Shown: positions 1-9,727 of the stretch, piece after piece
How the letters are laid out: every line of letters begins with the position of its first letter
Numbering within the stretch: position 1 is the first letter of the stretch
Assembly: GCA_964386235.1 (NCBI GenBank)
Contig: CAYLSH010000024.1
Coordinates: forward strand, 1 to 23,160
Direction: 5' to 3'
Length of the DNA stretch: 23,160 bases
Source: RGIG8767 sp964386235
Lineage (GTDB): Bacteria > Bacillota > Clostridia > Lachnospirales > Lachnospiraceae
Notes under the pieces: model-generated
The model's input: only the letters and a program-made list of their open reading frames with translations
Told to the model about the DNA's origin: nothing
Database searches by the model: none
Translations under genes and position numbers: made by a program

Positions 1-17
1 GGAAGGAGTTATCAACA

Positions 18-1127
18 ATGAAATTAGTTTGTTCAAAATCAGATTTATTAAATGGGGTACAGATTGTATCGAAAGCAGTTCCAAGCAAAACCACCATGTC
101 TATTTTGGAATGTATTCTTTTAGATGCTTCTAAAGGAATCATTAAATTAACAGCTAATGATACAGAATTAGGTATTGATACTATTATAGATGGTGAAATA
201 ATAGAAAAGGGTATTGTTGCATTAGATGCAAAGATTTTTTCAGAGATTATTCGTAAACTTCCTGATAATGATATTACGATTGAAACAGATTATTCTTATA
301 AAACTATCATTACCTGTGAAAAGGCACAGTTTACAATTATAGGAAAATCAGGTGAAGATTTTTCTTATTTGCCTGTTATAGAAAAGAATAATCCTTTTAT
401 TATTTCGCAGTTTACTTTAAAAGAAGCGGTAAGACAGACTATTTTTTCAATAGCTGATAATGATACCAACAAATTAATGACCGGTGAATTATTTGAGATT
501 AATAATGATGAATTAAGAGTTGTTTCTTTGGATGGACATAGAATTTCCATTCGTAAAATTAAATTAAAAAATTCATATGCTCCTTCAAAAGTAATTGTTC
601 CGGGAAAAACCTTAAATGAAATCAGTAAAATTATATCCGGTGATCCTCAAAAAGATATTCATATTTATTTTACAGATAAACATGCATTATTTGAATTTGA
701 TAACACTACAGTTGTTTCCAGATTAATAGAAGGTGAATATTTTAAGATAGATCAGATGCTTTCTAATGATTACGAAACAAAGGTAAGAGTGAATAAAAAA
801 GAATTGTTAAATTGTATTGACAGAGCAACTCTTCTTGCAAAAGAAGGGGATAAGAGACCCATTATTATCAATATTATGGATGATTCCATGGAATTAAAAA
901 TAAATTCCACAGTAGGAAGTATGAATGAAGATATTGATATTGAAAAAAATGGACGTGATCTGATGATTGGATTTAATCCTAAATTCTTGATTGATGCTTT
1001 AAGAGTAATTGATGATGAGGTAATCTCCATTTATTTGATGAATCCAAAATCTCCATGTTTTATAAGGGATGATGATAACAATTATATATATCTTGTTCTT
1101 CCTGTTAATTATGCAACAGTATCTTAG
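18..1127 (+). CDS. dnaN: DNA polymerase III subunit beta (sliding clamp)
   Basis: This is the ring-shaped clamp that encircles DNA and tethers the replicative polymerase and other DNA enzymes. The 369-residue product has the family's usual length and three-domain layout. It opens MKLVCSKSDLLNGVQIVSKA, has the clamp-typical NDTELGI near residue 47 and DGHR near residue 171, and ends in a strand (YLVLPVNY) like the C-terminal strand that forms the protein-binding cleft. The ATG at 18 follows a GGAAGGAG Shine-Dalgarno site at 1-8. The gene comes just before yaaA, recF and gyrB, the classical order after dnaA, so dnaA should lie immediately left of the window. Any promoter would also be outside. 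The gene is visibly more AT-rich than genes at the right end of the window. Identity is very secure. Confidence 0.98.
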   Translation: MKLVCSKSDLLNGVQIVSKAVPSKTTMSILECILLDASKGIIKLTANDTELGIDTIIDGEIIEKGIVALDAKIFSEIIRKLPDNDITIETDYSYKTIITCEKAQFTIIGKSGEDFSYLPVIEKNNPFIISQFTLKEAVRQTIFSIADNDTNKLMTGELFEINNDELRVVSLDGHRISIRKIKLKNSYAPSKVIVPGKTLNEISKIISGDPQKDIHIYFTDKHALFEFDNTTVVSRLIEGEYFKIDQMLSNDYETKVRVNKKELLNCIDRATLLAKEGDKRPIIINIMDDSMELKINSTVGSMNEDIDIEKNGRDLMIGFNPKFLIDALRVIDDEVISIYLMNPKSPCFIRDDDNNYIYLVLPVNYATVS

Positions 1128-1147
1128 TCAGGGAAGGTTTTATAAGT

Positions 1148-1357
1148 ATGGAAATTATTAAACTAAGAGATGATTATATAAAACTCGGACAGGCTTTAAA
1201 AGCAGCCGGTTTCGTAGATTCAGGTGTGGAAGCAAAGATCGCTATACAGGATGGTCTTGTAAAAGTAAATGGAAATATAGAATATCAGCGCGGTAAAAAA
1301 ATAGTAGACGGTGATATGGTAGAATTTGAAGGAAATACTATAAAAATAGAAAAATAA
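1148..1357 (+). CDS. yaaA: S4-domain RNA-binding protein YaaA (RlbA-like)
   Basis: This small protein (69 residues) is essentially a single S4 RNA-binding fold. The segment IKLGQALKAAGFVDSGVEAK near residues 11-30, followed by the conserved turn VKVNGNIEYQRGKKI, is the standard S4 core also found in ribosomal protein S4 and pseudouridine synthases. Members of this family sit between dnaN and recF in many Firmicutes; a role in ribosome assembly or RNA binding has been proposed but the exact function is unsettled. A GGGAAGG site at 1131-1137 precedes the ATG. It lies 20 bases after dnaN and 12 bases before recF, so it is surely co-transcribed with them. The family call is secure; the function is inferred from homology. 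Confidence 0.93.
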   Translation: MEIIKLRDDYIKLGQALKAAGFVDSGVEAKIAIQDGLVKVNGNIEYQRGKKIVDGDMVEFEGNTIKIEK

Positions 1358-1369
1358 GGTTGTATATGT

Positions 1370-2470
1370 ATGATCATTAAGTCATTGGAACTTTCTGATT
1401 TTCGTAATTATGATTCTTTGTGTATAAATTTTGACAAAGGTGTTAATATTCTTTTTGGAGATAATGCCCAGGGAAAAACCAATATACTGGAGGCTATATA
1501 TGTGTCTGCTACTACAAAGTCACATAAAAGCAGCAAAGACAAAGATATTATTAATTTTGAAAAAGAAGAAGCTCATATAAGGACATATCTGGAAAAAGAT
1601 GATATAGAAACAAGAGTGGATATGCATCTTAGAAAGAGTAAAACAAAAGGGATTGCCATAGATGGTGTAAAAATAAAAAAAGCAGCAGAGTTATTAGGAC
1701 TTTTGAATGTTGTATTTTTTTCACCGGAAGACCTTTCCATTATAAAAAATGGTCCTTCTGAAAGAAGGCGTTTTATAGATATGGAGTTATGCCAGTTGGA
1801 TAACTTTTATCTATACAACCTTAATAATTATAATAAGATTGTTAATCAGAGAAATAAATTATTAAAAGATCTTTATTATAATCCATCTCTTAAAGATACC
1901 CTTACCATATGGGATTCCCAGTTATTATCCTACGGAAGTAAGATAATAGAAAGAAGAATGCAGTTTATAGAACAGATAAATGGGATTATTAAAGAAATAC
2001 ATAGTAATTTATCCGGCGAAAAAGAAGTATTAAGAATTGAATATGAACCTAATATTATGATTGATACTTATGAAAATGAATTAAAAATAAGTCAGGATAA
2101 AGATATCAAATTAAAACAAACAACGGTGGGACCTCATAGGGATGATATTTCTTTTATGGTAAAGAAAAATGGAGAAGAAAAAGAAATTGACATCCGAAAA
2201 TATGGTTCCCAGGGTCAGCAGCGTACGGCTGCATTATCTCTCAAATTATCAGAGATAGAATTGGTAAGAAAAGTAACGAAGGATACTCCTGTATTGTTAT
2301 TGGATGATGTTTTATCAGAACTTGATAGCAACAGGCAGAATTATCTTTTAAATAGTATAGGTGACATTCAGACCATTATTACCTGTACCGGTTTGGATGA
2401 ATTTGTGAATCATCGTTTTGAAATCAATAAAGTTTTCAAAGTGACAAATGGAGTCGTGGAGGAAAAATAA
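1370..2470 (+). CDS. recF: DNA replication/repair protein RecF
   Basis: RecF is an SMC-like ATPase that helps load RecA at single-strand gaps and supports recovery of stalled forks. The 366-residue protein shows the Walker A motif GDNAQGKT at residues 30-37, an ABC-type signature SQGQQRT at 280-286, and Walker B VLLLDD at 308-313 followed by VLSELD. The N-terminal LELSDFRNYDSL is characteristic of RecF. The ATG at 1370 has only a weak ribosome-binding site, so translation may depend partly on coupling to yaaA 12 bases upstream. Its stop codon shares one base with the gyrB start (TAATG at 2468-2472). Length is normal and no key motif is missing. Confidence 0.97.
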   Translation: MIIKSLELSDFRNYDSLCINFDKGVNILFGDNAQGKTNILEAIYVSATTKSHKSSKDKDIINFEKEEAHIRTYLEKDDIETRVDMHLRKSKTKGIAIDGVKIKKAAELLGLLNVVFFSPEDLSIIKNGPSERRRFIDMELCQLDNFYLYNLNNYNKIVNQRNKLLKDLYYNPSLKDTLTIWDSQLLSYGSKIIERRMQFIEQINGIIKEIHSNLSGEKEVLRIEYEPNIMIDTYENELKISQDKDIKLKQTTVGPHRDDISFMVKKNGEEKEIDIRKYGSQGQQRTAALSLKLSEIELVRKVTKDTPVLLLDDVLSELDSNRQNYLLNSIGDIQTIITCTGLDEFVNHRFEINKVFKVTNGVVEEK

Positions 2471-4404
2471 TGAGTGCAGAATACGGAGCAGACCAAATTC
2501 AGATATTAGAAGGTCTTGAAGCTGTCAGAAAAAGACCGGGTATGTATATAGGAAGTACATCTGTAAGAGGTCTTCATCATTTGGTGTATGAAATAGTGGA
2601 TAATTCTGTGGATGAAGCATTGGCAGGATTTTGTAATGAAATTGAAGTTACCATAAATGAAGATAATTCCATTACGGTTATTGATAATGGACGTGGTATT
2701 CCTACGGGTATCAATCAAAAAGCAGGAAAACCGGCGGTAGAAGTGGTATTTACGATTCTTCATGCCGGCGGTAAATTCGGCGGTGGGGGATATAAAGTAT
2801 CCGGTGGTCTTCATGGTGTGGGAGCATCCGTTGTAAATGCTCTTTCTAACTGGTTAGAAGTTCAGATTTATCAGGATGGTAAGATACATAAACAGCGTTA
2901 TGAAAAAGGACATGTTTGTTACCCTCTTAAAGTAGTGGGAGAATGTCCATTGGAGAAGACCGGTACACGTGTTGATTTTATGCCGGATGATACCATTTTT
3001 GAAGAAACGGTTTTTGATTTTGATACTCTTAAAAATCGTTTAAGAGAGATGGCTTTTTTAACAAAAGGTTTAAAAATTATTCTAAAAGATGAAAGAGTAA
3101 CAGATGAAGAGGGCAATAAAAAGACTCTGGTAAAAGAATTCCATTATGAGGGCGGAATTAAAGAGTTTGTAGAATACCTTAATCATTCTAAGACTGCATT
3201 ATATGATAATATCATGTATTTTGAAGGTACTAAAAATGATGTGTATGTAGAAGTTGCTCTTCAGCATAATGATTCTTATACAGAAAATGTATATAGTTTT
3301 GTAAACAATATTACCACTCCTGAAGGTGGTACACATTTAGTTGGTTTTCGAAATGCATTAACCAAAACATTTAATGATTATGCAAGAAATAATAAGATAT
3401 TAAAAGACAGTGACCAAAATTTAAGTGGTGAAGATATCAGAGAAGGTCTTACTGCCATTGTAAGTGTTAAGATCGGGGAGCCTCAGTTTGAAGGACAAAC
3501 CAAGCAAAAACTGGGTAATTCCGAAGCAAGAGGTGCTGTGGACAGTATCGTCAGCGAACAGCTTACTTATTTTCTGGAACAAAATCCTTCCGTTGCCAAA
3601 ACCATCTGTGAAAAATCAATTTTAGCTCAGAGGGCAAGGGATGCTGCCAGAAAAGCAAGGGATCTTACCAGAAGAAAAACCGCATTGGAAGGTATGGCTT
3701 TACCGGGTAAATTAGCAGATTGTTCCGATAAAAATCCGGAAAATTGTGAAATCTATATCGTAGAGGGAGATAGTGCCGGTGGTAGTGCAAAAACAGCCAG
3801 AAGCCGTGCAACGCAGGCTATTTTACCTTTACGTGGTAAGATTTTAAATGTAGAAAAAGCAAGACTGGACCGTATTCTTGGCAATGCCGAGATCAAAGCC
3901 ATGATAACGGCATTCGGTACCGGTATTTATGATGATTTTGATATTTCAAAACTCCGTTATCACAAGATTATTATTATGACCGATGCCGATGTGGATGGTG
4001 CACACATTGCTACTTTGCTTTTAACATTTTTATATCGTTTTATGCCGGAACTTATTAAGCAGGGATATGTTTATTTGGCACAACCCCCTCTTTATAAGTT
4101 GGAAAGAAATAAAAAAGTTTGGTATGCCTACAGTGATGAAGAACTTGCCGGTATCATTGAAGAAGTGGGAAGGGACCAGAATAATAAGATCCAGCGTTAT
4201 AAAGGTCTTGGAGAAATGGATGCCGAACAGCTTTGGGATACAACCATGGATCCGGAAAAGAGAATTTTATTAAAAGTAGTGATGGATGAGGATTCCGAAT
4301 CCGAACTGGATCTGACATTTACTACCTTAATGGGAGATAAAGTAGAACCAAGACGTGAATTTATTGAAGCAAATGCGAAGTTTGTAAAGAACCTGGATAT
4401 ATAG
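2470..4404 (+). CDS. gyrB: DNA gyrase subunit B
   Basis: This is the ATPase subunit of gyrase, which with GyrA introduces negative supercoils. The 644-residue length is normal for the short, Gram-positive form. The GHKL ATPase domain shows the likely catalytic E41, N45, the IDNGRGIP motif at 71-78 and the ATP lid GGLHGVG at 112-118. The transducer contains QTKQKLGN (343-350). The TOPRIM metal-binding residues are visible as EGDSAGG (432-438) and DADVD (505-509), followed by the C-terminal GyrA-contacting region. Between the TOPRIM motifs the sequence reads SAKTARSRATQ where many gyrases have SAKQGRxR; this looks like a lineage variant rather than damage. The start overlaps the recF stop by one base, implying translational coupling. 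Confidence 0.98.
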   Translation: MSAEYGADQIQILEGLEAVRKRPGMYIGSTSVRGLHHLVYEIVDNSVDEALAGFCNEIEVTINEDNSITVIDNGRGIPTGINQKAGKPAVEVVFTILHAGGKFGGGGYKVSGGLHGVGASVVNALSNWLEVQIYQDGKIHKQRYEKGHVCYPLKVVGECPLEKTGTRVDFMPDDTIFEETVFDFDTLKNRLREMAFLTKGLKIILKDERVTDEEGNKKTLVKEFHYEGGIKEFVEYLNHSKTALYDNIMYFEGTKNDVYVEVALQHNDSYTENVYSFVNNITTPEGGTHLVGFRNALTKTFNDYARNNKILKDSDQNLSGEDIREGLTAIVSVKIGEPQFEGQTKQKLGNSEARGAVDSIVSEQLTYFLEQNPSVAKTICEKSILAQRARDAARKARDLTRRKTALEGMALPGKLADCSDKNPENCEIYIVEGDSAGGSAKTARSRATQAILPLRGKILNVEKARLDRILGNAEIKAMITAFGTGIYDDFDISKLRYHKIIIMTDADVDGAHIATLLLTFLYRFMPELIKQGYVYLAQPPLYKLERNKKVWYAYSDEELAGIIEEVGRDQNNKIQRYKGLGEMDAEQLWDTTMDPEKRILLKVVMDEDSESELDLTFTTLMGDKVEPRREFIEANAKFVKNLDI

Positions 4405-4416
4405 GAGTAAACAAAT

Positions 4417-6954
4417 ATGGACGATCAGATTTTTGATAAAGTCAAACATGTGGATCTTAAAAAAACAATGGAAACCTCTTACATTGATTATGCAATGAGC
4501 GTAATCGCATCCCGTGCACTTCCGGATGTAAGAGATGGTTTAAAACCGGTTCAGAGACGTGTTTTATATTCCATGATTGAATTGAATAACGGACCGGATA
4601 AGCCACATCGTAAATGTGCACGTATCGTCGGTGATACCATGGGTAAATATCATCCGCATGGTGATAGTTCCATTTATGGTGCATTGGTAAATATGGCACA
4701 GGATTGGTCATTTAGATATCCATTAGTGGATGGACATGGTAACTTTGGTTCCGTGGATGGTGACGGTGCTGCCGCAATGCGATATACCGAAGCGAGACTT
4801 TCTAAGATTTCTATGGAAATGCTTGCTGACATCAATAAAGATACGGTTGATTTTGTACCAAACTTTGATGAAACGGAAAAAGAACCGGTTGTATTGCCAA
4901 GCCGTTATCCGAATCTTTTGGTAAATGGTACTACCGGTATTGCCGTAGGTATGGCAACCAATATTCCGCCTCATAATTTACGTGAAGTGATAAATGCAGT
5001 GGTAAAGATCATTGATAATCGTGTAAATGAAGATAGGGAAACGGATATTGAAGAAGTATTATCCCTTGTGAAAGCCCCTGATTTTCCAACGGGTGCTGTG
5101 ATATTAGGAACAAGAGGAGCGGAAGAGGCTTATCGTACCGGACGTGGTAAGATCATCGTTCGAGCCGTGACCAATATTGATACTCTTCCAAACGGAAAAT
5201 CACAGATCATCGTAACGGAACTGCCTTATATGGTAAATAAGGCAAAATTGATTGAAAAAATTGCAGAACTTCACAAAGAAAAGAAAATCGATGGTATTAC
5301 CGATCTTCGAGATGAGTCATCCCGTGAAGGAATGCGTATTGTGATTGAATTAAGACGTGATGTAAATGCCAATATTGTTCTTAAAAAATTATATAAGCAT
5401 ACACAGCTTCAGGACAGTTATGGAATGATCATGTTAGCCTTGGTCAATAACGAACCTAAGATCATGAGTCTGTTGGAAATGCTTACGCATTATTTAAAAC
5501 ATCAGGAAGATGTTGTGACAAGAAGAACTAAATATGATCTTAATAAAGCAGAAGAAAGAGATCATATTTTACAGGGATTGCTCATTGCACTTGATTATAT
5601 TGACGAAGTGATCAAGATCATGAGAAGTTCTAAAAATACACAGGAAGCAAAAGAACGTTTGATGGAACGTTTTGGTCTGACAGAAGTACAGGCGCAGGCA
5701 ATTGCGGATATGAGACTCCGTCAGCTGACAGGTCTGGAAAGAGAAAAGATTGAAAACGAACATCAGGAATTAGTAGTAAAAATAGCAGAATTAAAGGCTA
5801 TTTTAGCAGATGAAAAATTATTGCTTGGTGTGATCCGAAAGGAAATTATAGAAGTATCCGATAAATATGGTGATGACAGACGAAGCCAAATAGGTTATGA
5901 TGAATCTGATATCAGCATGGAAGATCTGATCCCGAATGAAAACACAGTTATTGCGATGACCAGCCTTGGTTATATCAAACGTATGACAGTGGATAATTTC
6001 CATTCCCAGAATCGTGGCGGAAAAGGAATCAAAGGAATGCAGACCATAGAAGATGATTATATTGAAGATCTTTTGATGACTTCTACACATAATTATCTGA
6101 TGTTCTTTACAAATATGGGTCGTGTATACCGCATGAAAGCATATGAGATTCCCGAAGCAGGAAGAACCGCCAGAGGAACTGCGATTGTTAATCTCTTACA
6201 GTTAAATCCGGGAGAAAAGATTTCGGCATTGATTCCTATTGAAAATTATGATGAGAATCGAAATCTTTTTATGGTAACGAAGAAGGGTATCGTAAAGAAA
6301 ACATCCATTATGGAATACAGTAATATCCGTAAAAATGGACTTGCTGCCATTAACCTTCGTGATGATGATGAGTTGATAGAAGTGAAGAGTACGGATAGGG
6401 ATACTCATATATTCCTTGTTACAAAATATGGTATGTGTATCAGATTCAAGGAAACGGATGTAAGAGCAACCGGACGAATGACCATGGGTGTGATCGGTAT
6501 GAATTTAGATGATGGTGATGAGATTGTAGGAATGCAGTTAGATCATCAGGGAGATTCCTTACTTATTGTATCCGAAAATGGTTTGGGAAAACGTACTTAT
6601 TTAGAAGAATTTAAGGTTCAGTACCGTGGTGGTAAAGGTGTGAAATGTTATAAGGTAACGGACAAGACAGGTTATGTAGTAGGAGTAAAAGCTGTTACAG
6701 ATGAACATGAGATCATGATGATCACAACGGAAGGTATTATCATTCAGCTTCGTATGGAAGATATCTCTACTTTGGGAAGAATTACATCAGGTGTTAAGAT
6801 GATTAATTTGGATTCTAAAGTAAAAGTTGCCAAGATCGCTAAGGTAAGAGAAAAAGTATCCGATGGCGAACAGGAATTAAGCGACGAAGAGATATTAGAA
6901 ATGAATAAAGACAATCATAGCGAAGAGGCTATGGATGAAACACAGGACGAATAG
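4417..6954 (+). CDS. gyrA: DNA gyrase subunit A
   Basis: This is the DNA-cleaving and rejoining subunit of gyrase. The 845-residue protein begins with the winged-helix breakage domain; the catalytic tyrosine is Y123 in AAMRYTEARL. The quinolone-contact helix reads HGDSSIYGALV (81-91), with S84 matching E. coli S83 and G88 matching E. coli D87. The C-terminal beta-pinwheel contains the GyrA box QNRGGKGIKG, which separates gyrase from topoisomerase IV, so a ParC assignment is excluded. The last 35 or so residues form a highly acidic tail (SDGEQELSDEEILE and onward). A TAGGAG site at 4402-4407 precedes the ATG, 12 bases after gyrB. A hairpin follows, so this is the last gene of the dnaN-gyrA unit. 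Confidence 0.98.
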   Translation: MDDQIFDKVKHVDLKKTMETSYIDYAMSVIASRALPDVRDGLKPVQRRVLYSMIELNNGPDKPHRKCARIVGDTMGKYHPHGDSSIYGALVNMAQDWSFRYPLVDGHGNFGSVDGDGAAAMRYTEARLSKISMEMLADINKDTVDFVPNFDETEKEPVVLPSRYPNLLVNGTTGIAVGMATNIPPHNLREVINAVVKIIDNRVNEDRETDIEEVLSLVKAPDFPTGAVILGTRGAEEAYRTGRGKIIVRAVTNIDTLPNGKSQIIVTELPYMVNKAKLIEKIAELHKEKKIDGITDLRDESSREGMRIVIELRRDVNANIVLKKLYKHTQLQDSYGMIMLALVNNEPKIMSLLEMLTHYLKHQEDVVTRRTKYDLNKAEERDHILQGLLIALDYIDEVIKIMRSSKNTQEAKERLMERFGLTEVQAQAIADMRLRQLTGLEREKIENEHQELVVKIAELKAILADEKLLLGVIRKEIIEVSDKYGDDRRSQIGYDESDISMEDLIPNENTVIAMTSLGYIKRMTVDNFHSQNRGGKGIKGMQTIEDDYIEDLLMTSTHNYLMFFTNMGRVYRMKAYEIPEAGRTARGTAIVNLLQLNPGEKISALIPIENYDENRNLFMVTKKGIVKKTSIMEYSNIRKNGLAAINLRDDDELIEVKSTDRDTHIFLVTKYGMCIRFKETDVRATGRMTMGVIGMNLDDGDEIVGMQLDHQGDSLLIVSENGLGKRTYLEEFKVQYRGGKGVKCYKVTDKTGYVVGVKAVTDEHEIMMITTEGIIIQLRMEDISTLGRITSGVKMINLDSKVKVAKIAKVREKVSDGEQELSDEEILEMNKDNHSEEAMDETQDE

Positions 6955-6967
6955 TATTGTTCAGTAG

Positions 6968-6997
6968 ATGCCCTTTAGTGTAATGCTAAAGGGCATT
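6968..6997 (+). terminator. Hairpin terminator after gyrA
   Basis: A perfect 11-base-pair inverted repeat (ATGCCCTTTAG at 6968-6978 and CTAAAGGGCAT at 6986-6996) encloses a 7-base loop. It is followed by only a short T stretch (TTTCA), so it is a moderate intrinsic terminator or mRNA 3'-end stabiliser. It lies 14 bases after the gyrA stop and before dgt, a sensible place for the gyrase operon to end. Confidence 0.75.
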
Positions 6998-7040
6998 TCA
7001 CAAATATTCTATATTTATCTGCTCATAAGAAAGGGTATTT

Positions 7041-8453
7041 ATGAATTGGAATACATTATTATCGGGAGAACGTATCAGAAGTTTTCAAAAAAGTACAACG
7101 ACAAGGGATCTTCGTACGGAATATGAAAAGGATTATCACAGGATTATAGGTAGTGCTTCTTTTCGGAGATTACAGGATAAGACGCAGGTTTTTCCACTGG
7201 ATAAAAGTGATTATATCAGAACGAGATTGACCCATTCTTTGGAAGTATCTTCTTTTGCAAGATCGCTTGGTCAGAATGTAGGGGAAAAAATCATCCGGGA
7301 AAAAAAGGATCCTTCCTTCACATTACAGATGAAGGAAGACATCTGTGCAATCCTTCAATGTGCCGGTCTTTTACATGATATCGGAAACCCTCCTTTTGGA
7401 CATTTCGGAGAAACCGTAATCCAGGACTGGTTTAAAGAACATCTTCCATTAATGAGTTTTAGAGGAAAACCTCTTACTGAAATACTAAATAATCAGATGC
7501 AGAATGATTTTTATCATTTTGAAGGTAATACACAGGCACTTAGAGTGGTTACCAAACTTCATTTTTTAGTGGATGAAAATGGTATGAACCTTACAAAAAC
7601 TCTTTTGGGAACCATTATCAAATACCCGGTATCATCTGTGGAAATTGATAAAAGGAGTGGTGATATCCGTACGAAAAAAATGGGATATTTTTATGCGGAC
7701 AGGGATACCTTTTCAAATATTCAAACTTCGCTTGGAACCAATGGAAAACGTCATCCACTTTCCTTTTTACTGGAAGCGGCGGATGATATTGCATACAAAA
7801 CAGCGGATATAGAAGATGCTTTGAAAAAGGGATGTATTTCTTATAATGTTTTGTTGGAAGAATTAAAAAGCAGGATGGAATCTGATGATGAGGATAGTCA
7901 TTATTCCAAAATGATCTCTATTTTAGAAAGAAAATATCAAAAGGCAGTTCAGAACGGATATGAACAGCCGGATGTCTATGCTGTGCAAAACTGGGTAGTC
8001 AGTATTCAGGGAAATATGCTTTTTGCGGCATCGGATCAATTTATCGATCACTACGATGAAATCATGGAAGGCACATATAAAAAAGATCTTTTTGCAGGGA
8101 CGGATATGGAAAAAATGATGGATGCGCTGGGGGATATTGCTTATCAGCATGCATTTATATCCAAACCGATTTATAAACTGGAAATTGCAGCAAAATCAAT
8201 TTTAGATTTTTTACTGGACAAATTTATAGAAGCAGTATTATATTACGATACGGAAGAACAAATAACAGATATACATAAAAAATGGATTTCTCTTATTTCC
8301 GAAGATTATAAGAGAATCTACCATCATTTTTCAAAGGGATGCTGTGAAGAAGAAAAATTGTATCTGCGCCTTTTACTCGTTACGGATTATGTATGCGGAA
8401 TGACGGACAGTTATGCAAAAAATCTGTATCAGGAGTTGAAAGGAATTGTTTAA
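7041..8453 (+). CDS. dgt: dGTP triphosphohydrolase family protein (HD superfamily dNTPase)
   Basis: This enzyme hydrolyses deoxynucleoside triphosphates, classically dGTP, to the deoxynucleoside and tripolyphosphate, and so affects dNTP pools. The 470-residue protein has the family's hallmarks: FRRLQDKTQVFPL near residues 41-53, LTHSLEVS with H65, the HD pair H112-D113 in LLHDIGNPPFGHFGE, the YHFEGNTQALR block at 158-168, and EAADDIAY near 245-252 supplying the last metal-binding aspartate. This matches the E. coli Dgt-type order H...HD...D. The ATG at 7041 follows a GAAAGGG site. It begins a new unit after the gyrA hairpin and leads into the antiporter 30 bases downstream. Whether it prefers dGTP or is a broader dNTPase cannot be read from sequence alone. 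Confidence 0.93.
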   Translation: MNWNTLLSGERIRSFQKSTTTRDLRTEYEKDYHRIIGSASFRRLQDKTQVFPLDKSDYIRTRLTHSLEVSSFARSLGQNVGEKIIREKKDPSFTLQMKEDICAILQCAGLLHDIGNPPFGHFGETVIQDWFKEHLPLMSFRGKPLTEILNNQMQNDFYHFEGNTQALRVVTKLHFLVDENGMNLTKTLLGTIIKYPVSSVEIDKRSGDIRTKKMGYFYADRDTFSNIQTSLGTNGKRHPLSFLLEAADDIAYKTADIEDALKKGCISYNVLLEELKSRMESDDEDSHYSKMISILERKYQKAVQNGYEQPDVYAVQNWVVSIQGNMLFAASDQFIDHYDEIMEGTYKKDLFAGTDMEKMMDALGDIAYQHAFISKPIYKLEIAAKSILDFLLDKFIEAVLYYDTEEQITDIHKKWISLISEDYKRIYHHFSKGCCEEEKLYLRLLLVTDYVCGMTDSYAKNLYQELKGIV

Positions 8454-8483
8454 GGAAATGGTTTATTATGAGGAGAATGGAAA

Positions 8484-9710
8484 ATGGAATCTTATGAAAT
8501 ATTAAAGGATCTGGCGATCATAGTGATTGCTGCAAAAGTGATGGGAATCGTAGCCCGCAAATGTAAGGCTCCGCAGGTAGTAGGAGAGATTATAGCAGGG
8601 TTGATTATCGGACCCAGTGTACTGGGTCTGGTACAGCAGTCTGATTTTCTGATTCAGATGGCAGAAATAGGTGTTATTCTTCTGATGTTTTCCGCAGGAT
8701 TGGAAACGAATTTGAATGACCTGTTAAAGACAGGACCGATTGCGTTTTTGATTGCCTGCGCCGGTGTTTTAGTTCCGTTGGTAGGCGGTTCCCTGCTTTA
8801 TATGGGATTTTATGGAGCAGCACCATGGGGTTCCGATAAATTTTACACAGCTGTTTTTATGGGTGTGATCATGACGGCAACTTCTGTCAGCATTACGGTA
8901 CAGTCCCTAAAAGAACTGGGAAAATTAAAGGGTAAAGTCGGTACGACCATACTGAGCGCCGCCATTATAGATGATGTAATCGGTATTATCGTTCTTACCT
9001 TTGTCATTGCCTTTAAAAATCCGGAATCCAAACCGCTTACAGTAGTTATCAATACGGTTTTATTCTTTGTTTTTGCAATTATTGTAGGATTTATTTCTTA
9101 CAAAATTTTTAAATGGGTGGATAACCGATACCCCCATACAAGACGTATTCCGATTGCCGGACTTGCATATTGTCTTGCCCTTGCTTATATTGCAGAATCC
9201 TATTTTGGAATCGCAGATATCACCGGTGCGTATGTAGCCGGAATCATACTCTGCTCGATCAGAGATTCTGAATACATTGCCGAAAAGATGGATATCAATT
9301 CTTATATGGTATTCGGACCGGTTTTCTTTGCCAGTATTGGATTAAAAACCAGCATCGACAATATGAATATGGAAATATTATTATTTTCCATCGGATTTGT
9401 GATCGTAGCATTGATCACGAAGATCATAGGATGCGGTCTTATGGCAAGAATCTTACGATTTAGTAATATGGATTCTTTGAAAATAGGTGTTGGTATGATG
9501 ACCAGAGGTGAAGTGGCACTGATTGTATCGCAGAAAGGACTTGCAGTTGGACTTCTTTCACCGGTATATTTTACCTCGGTTATTTTACTGATTATTGTAT
9601 CCTCTATTTCAACACCCATCCTTTTAAAATTATTATTTTCAAAAGATGATCCGGGTGATCCAAAAAGGGATAGCAGCGCATTTTTGTATAAAAAAGAAAA
9701 AGAAGCATAG
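8484..9710 (+). CDS. Cation:proton antiporter, CPA2 family (NapA/KefB-like membrane domain only)
   Basis: This integral membrane protein (408 residues) probably exchanges Na+ or K+ for H+. The N-terminal KAPQVVGEIIAGLIIGPSVLGL and the GVILLMFSAGLETNL segment are typical of the CPA2 Na+/H+ exchanger domain. The discontinuous-helix motif TATSVSIT lies at 131-138, and the paired aspartates D163-D164 in AAIIDDVIGI are the expected ion-binding site; a double Asp is the pattern of electrogenic antiporters such as NapA. About twelve hydrophobic segments fill the chain. It has no C-terminal RCK/TrkA-N regulatory domain, so it is not a full KefB/KefC. A GGAG site at 8472-8475 sets the ATG. Ion specificity is inference. 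Confidence 0.9.
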   Translation: MESYEILKDLAIIVIAAKVMGIVARKCKAPQVVGEIIAGLIIGPSVLGLVQQSDFLIQMAEIGVILLMFSAGLETNLNDLLKTGPIAFLIACAGVLVPLVGGSLLYMGFYGAAPWGSDKFYTAVFMGVIMTATSVSITVQSLKELGKLKGKVGTTILSAAIIDDVIGIIVLTFVIAFKNPESKPLTVVINTVLFFVFAIIVGFISYKIFKWVDNRYPHTRRIPIAGLAYCLALAYIAESYFGIADITGAYVAGIILCSIRDSEYIAEKMDINSYMVFGPVFFASIGLKTSIDNMNMEILLFSIGFVIVALITKIIGCGLMARILRFSNMDSLKIGVGMMTRGEVALIVSQKGLAVGLLSPVYFTSVILLIIVSSISTPILLKLLFSKDDPGDPKRDSSAFLYKKEKEA

Positions 9711-9727
9711 AAAAGGAGACAAGTATT

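Noticed and set aside
9..17. TTATCAACA, one base from a DnaA box (TTATNCACA), just before dnaN
   Set aside because: It is a single imperfect 9-mer in an AT-rich leader overlapping the region between ribosome-binding site and start codon. The real box cluster would lie around dnaA outside the window.
3775..3815. GyrB segment SAKTARSRATQ as a possible resistance alteration
   Set aside because: The essential EGDSAGG and DADVD residues are intact, and TAR-type variants are, as far as I recall, common in Clostridial GyrB, so it is probably lineage-typical.
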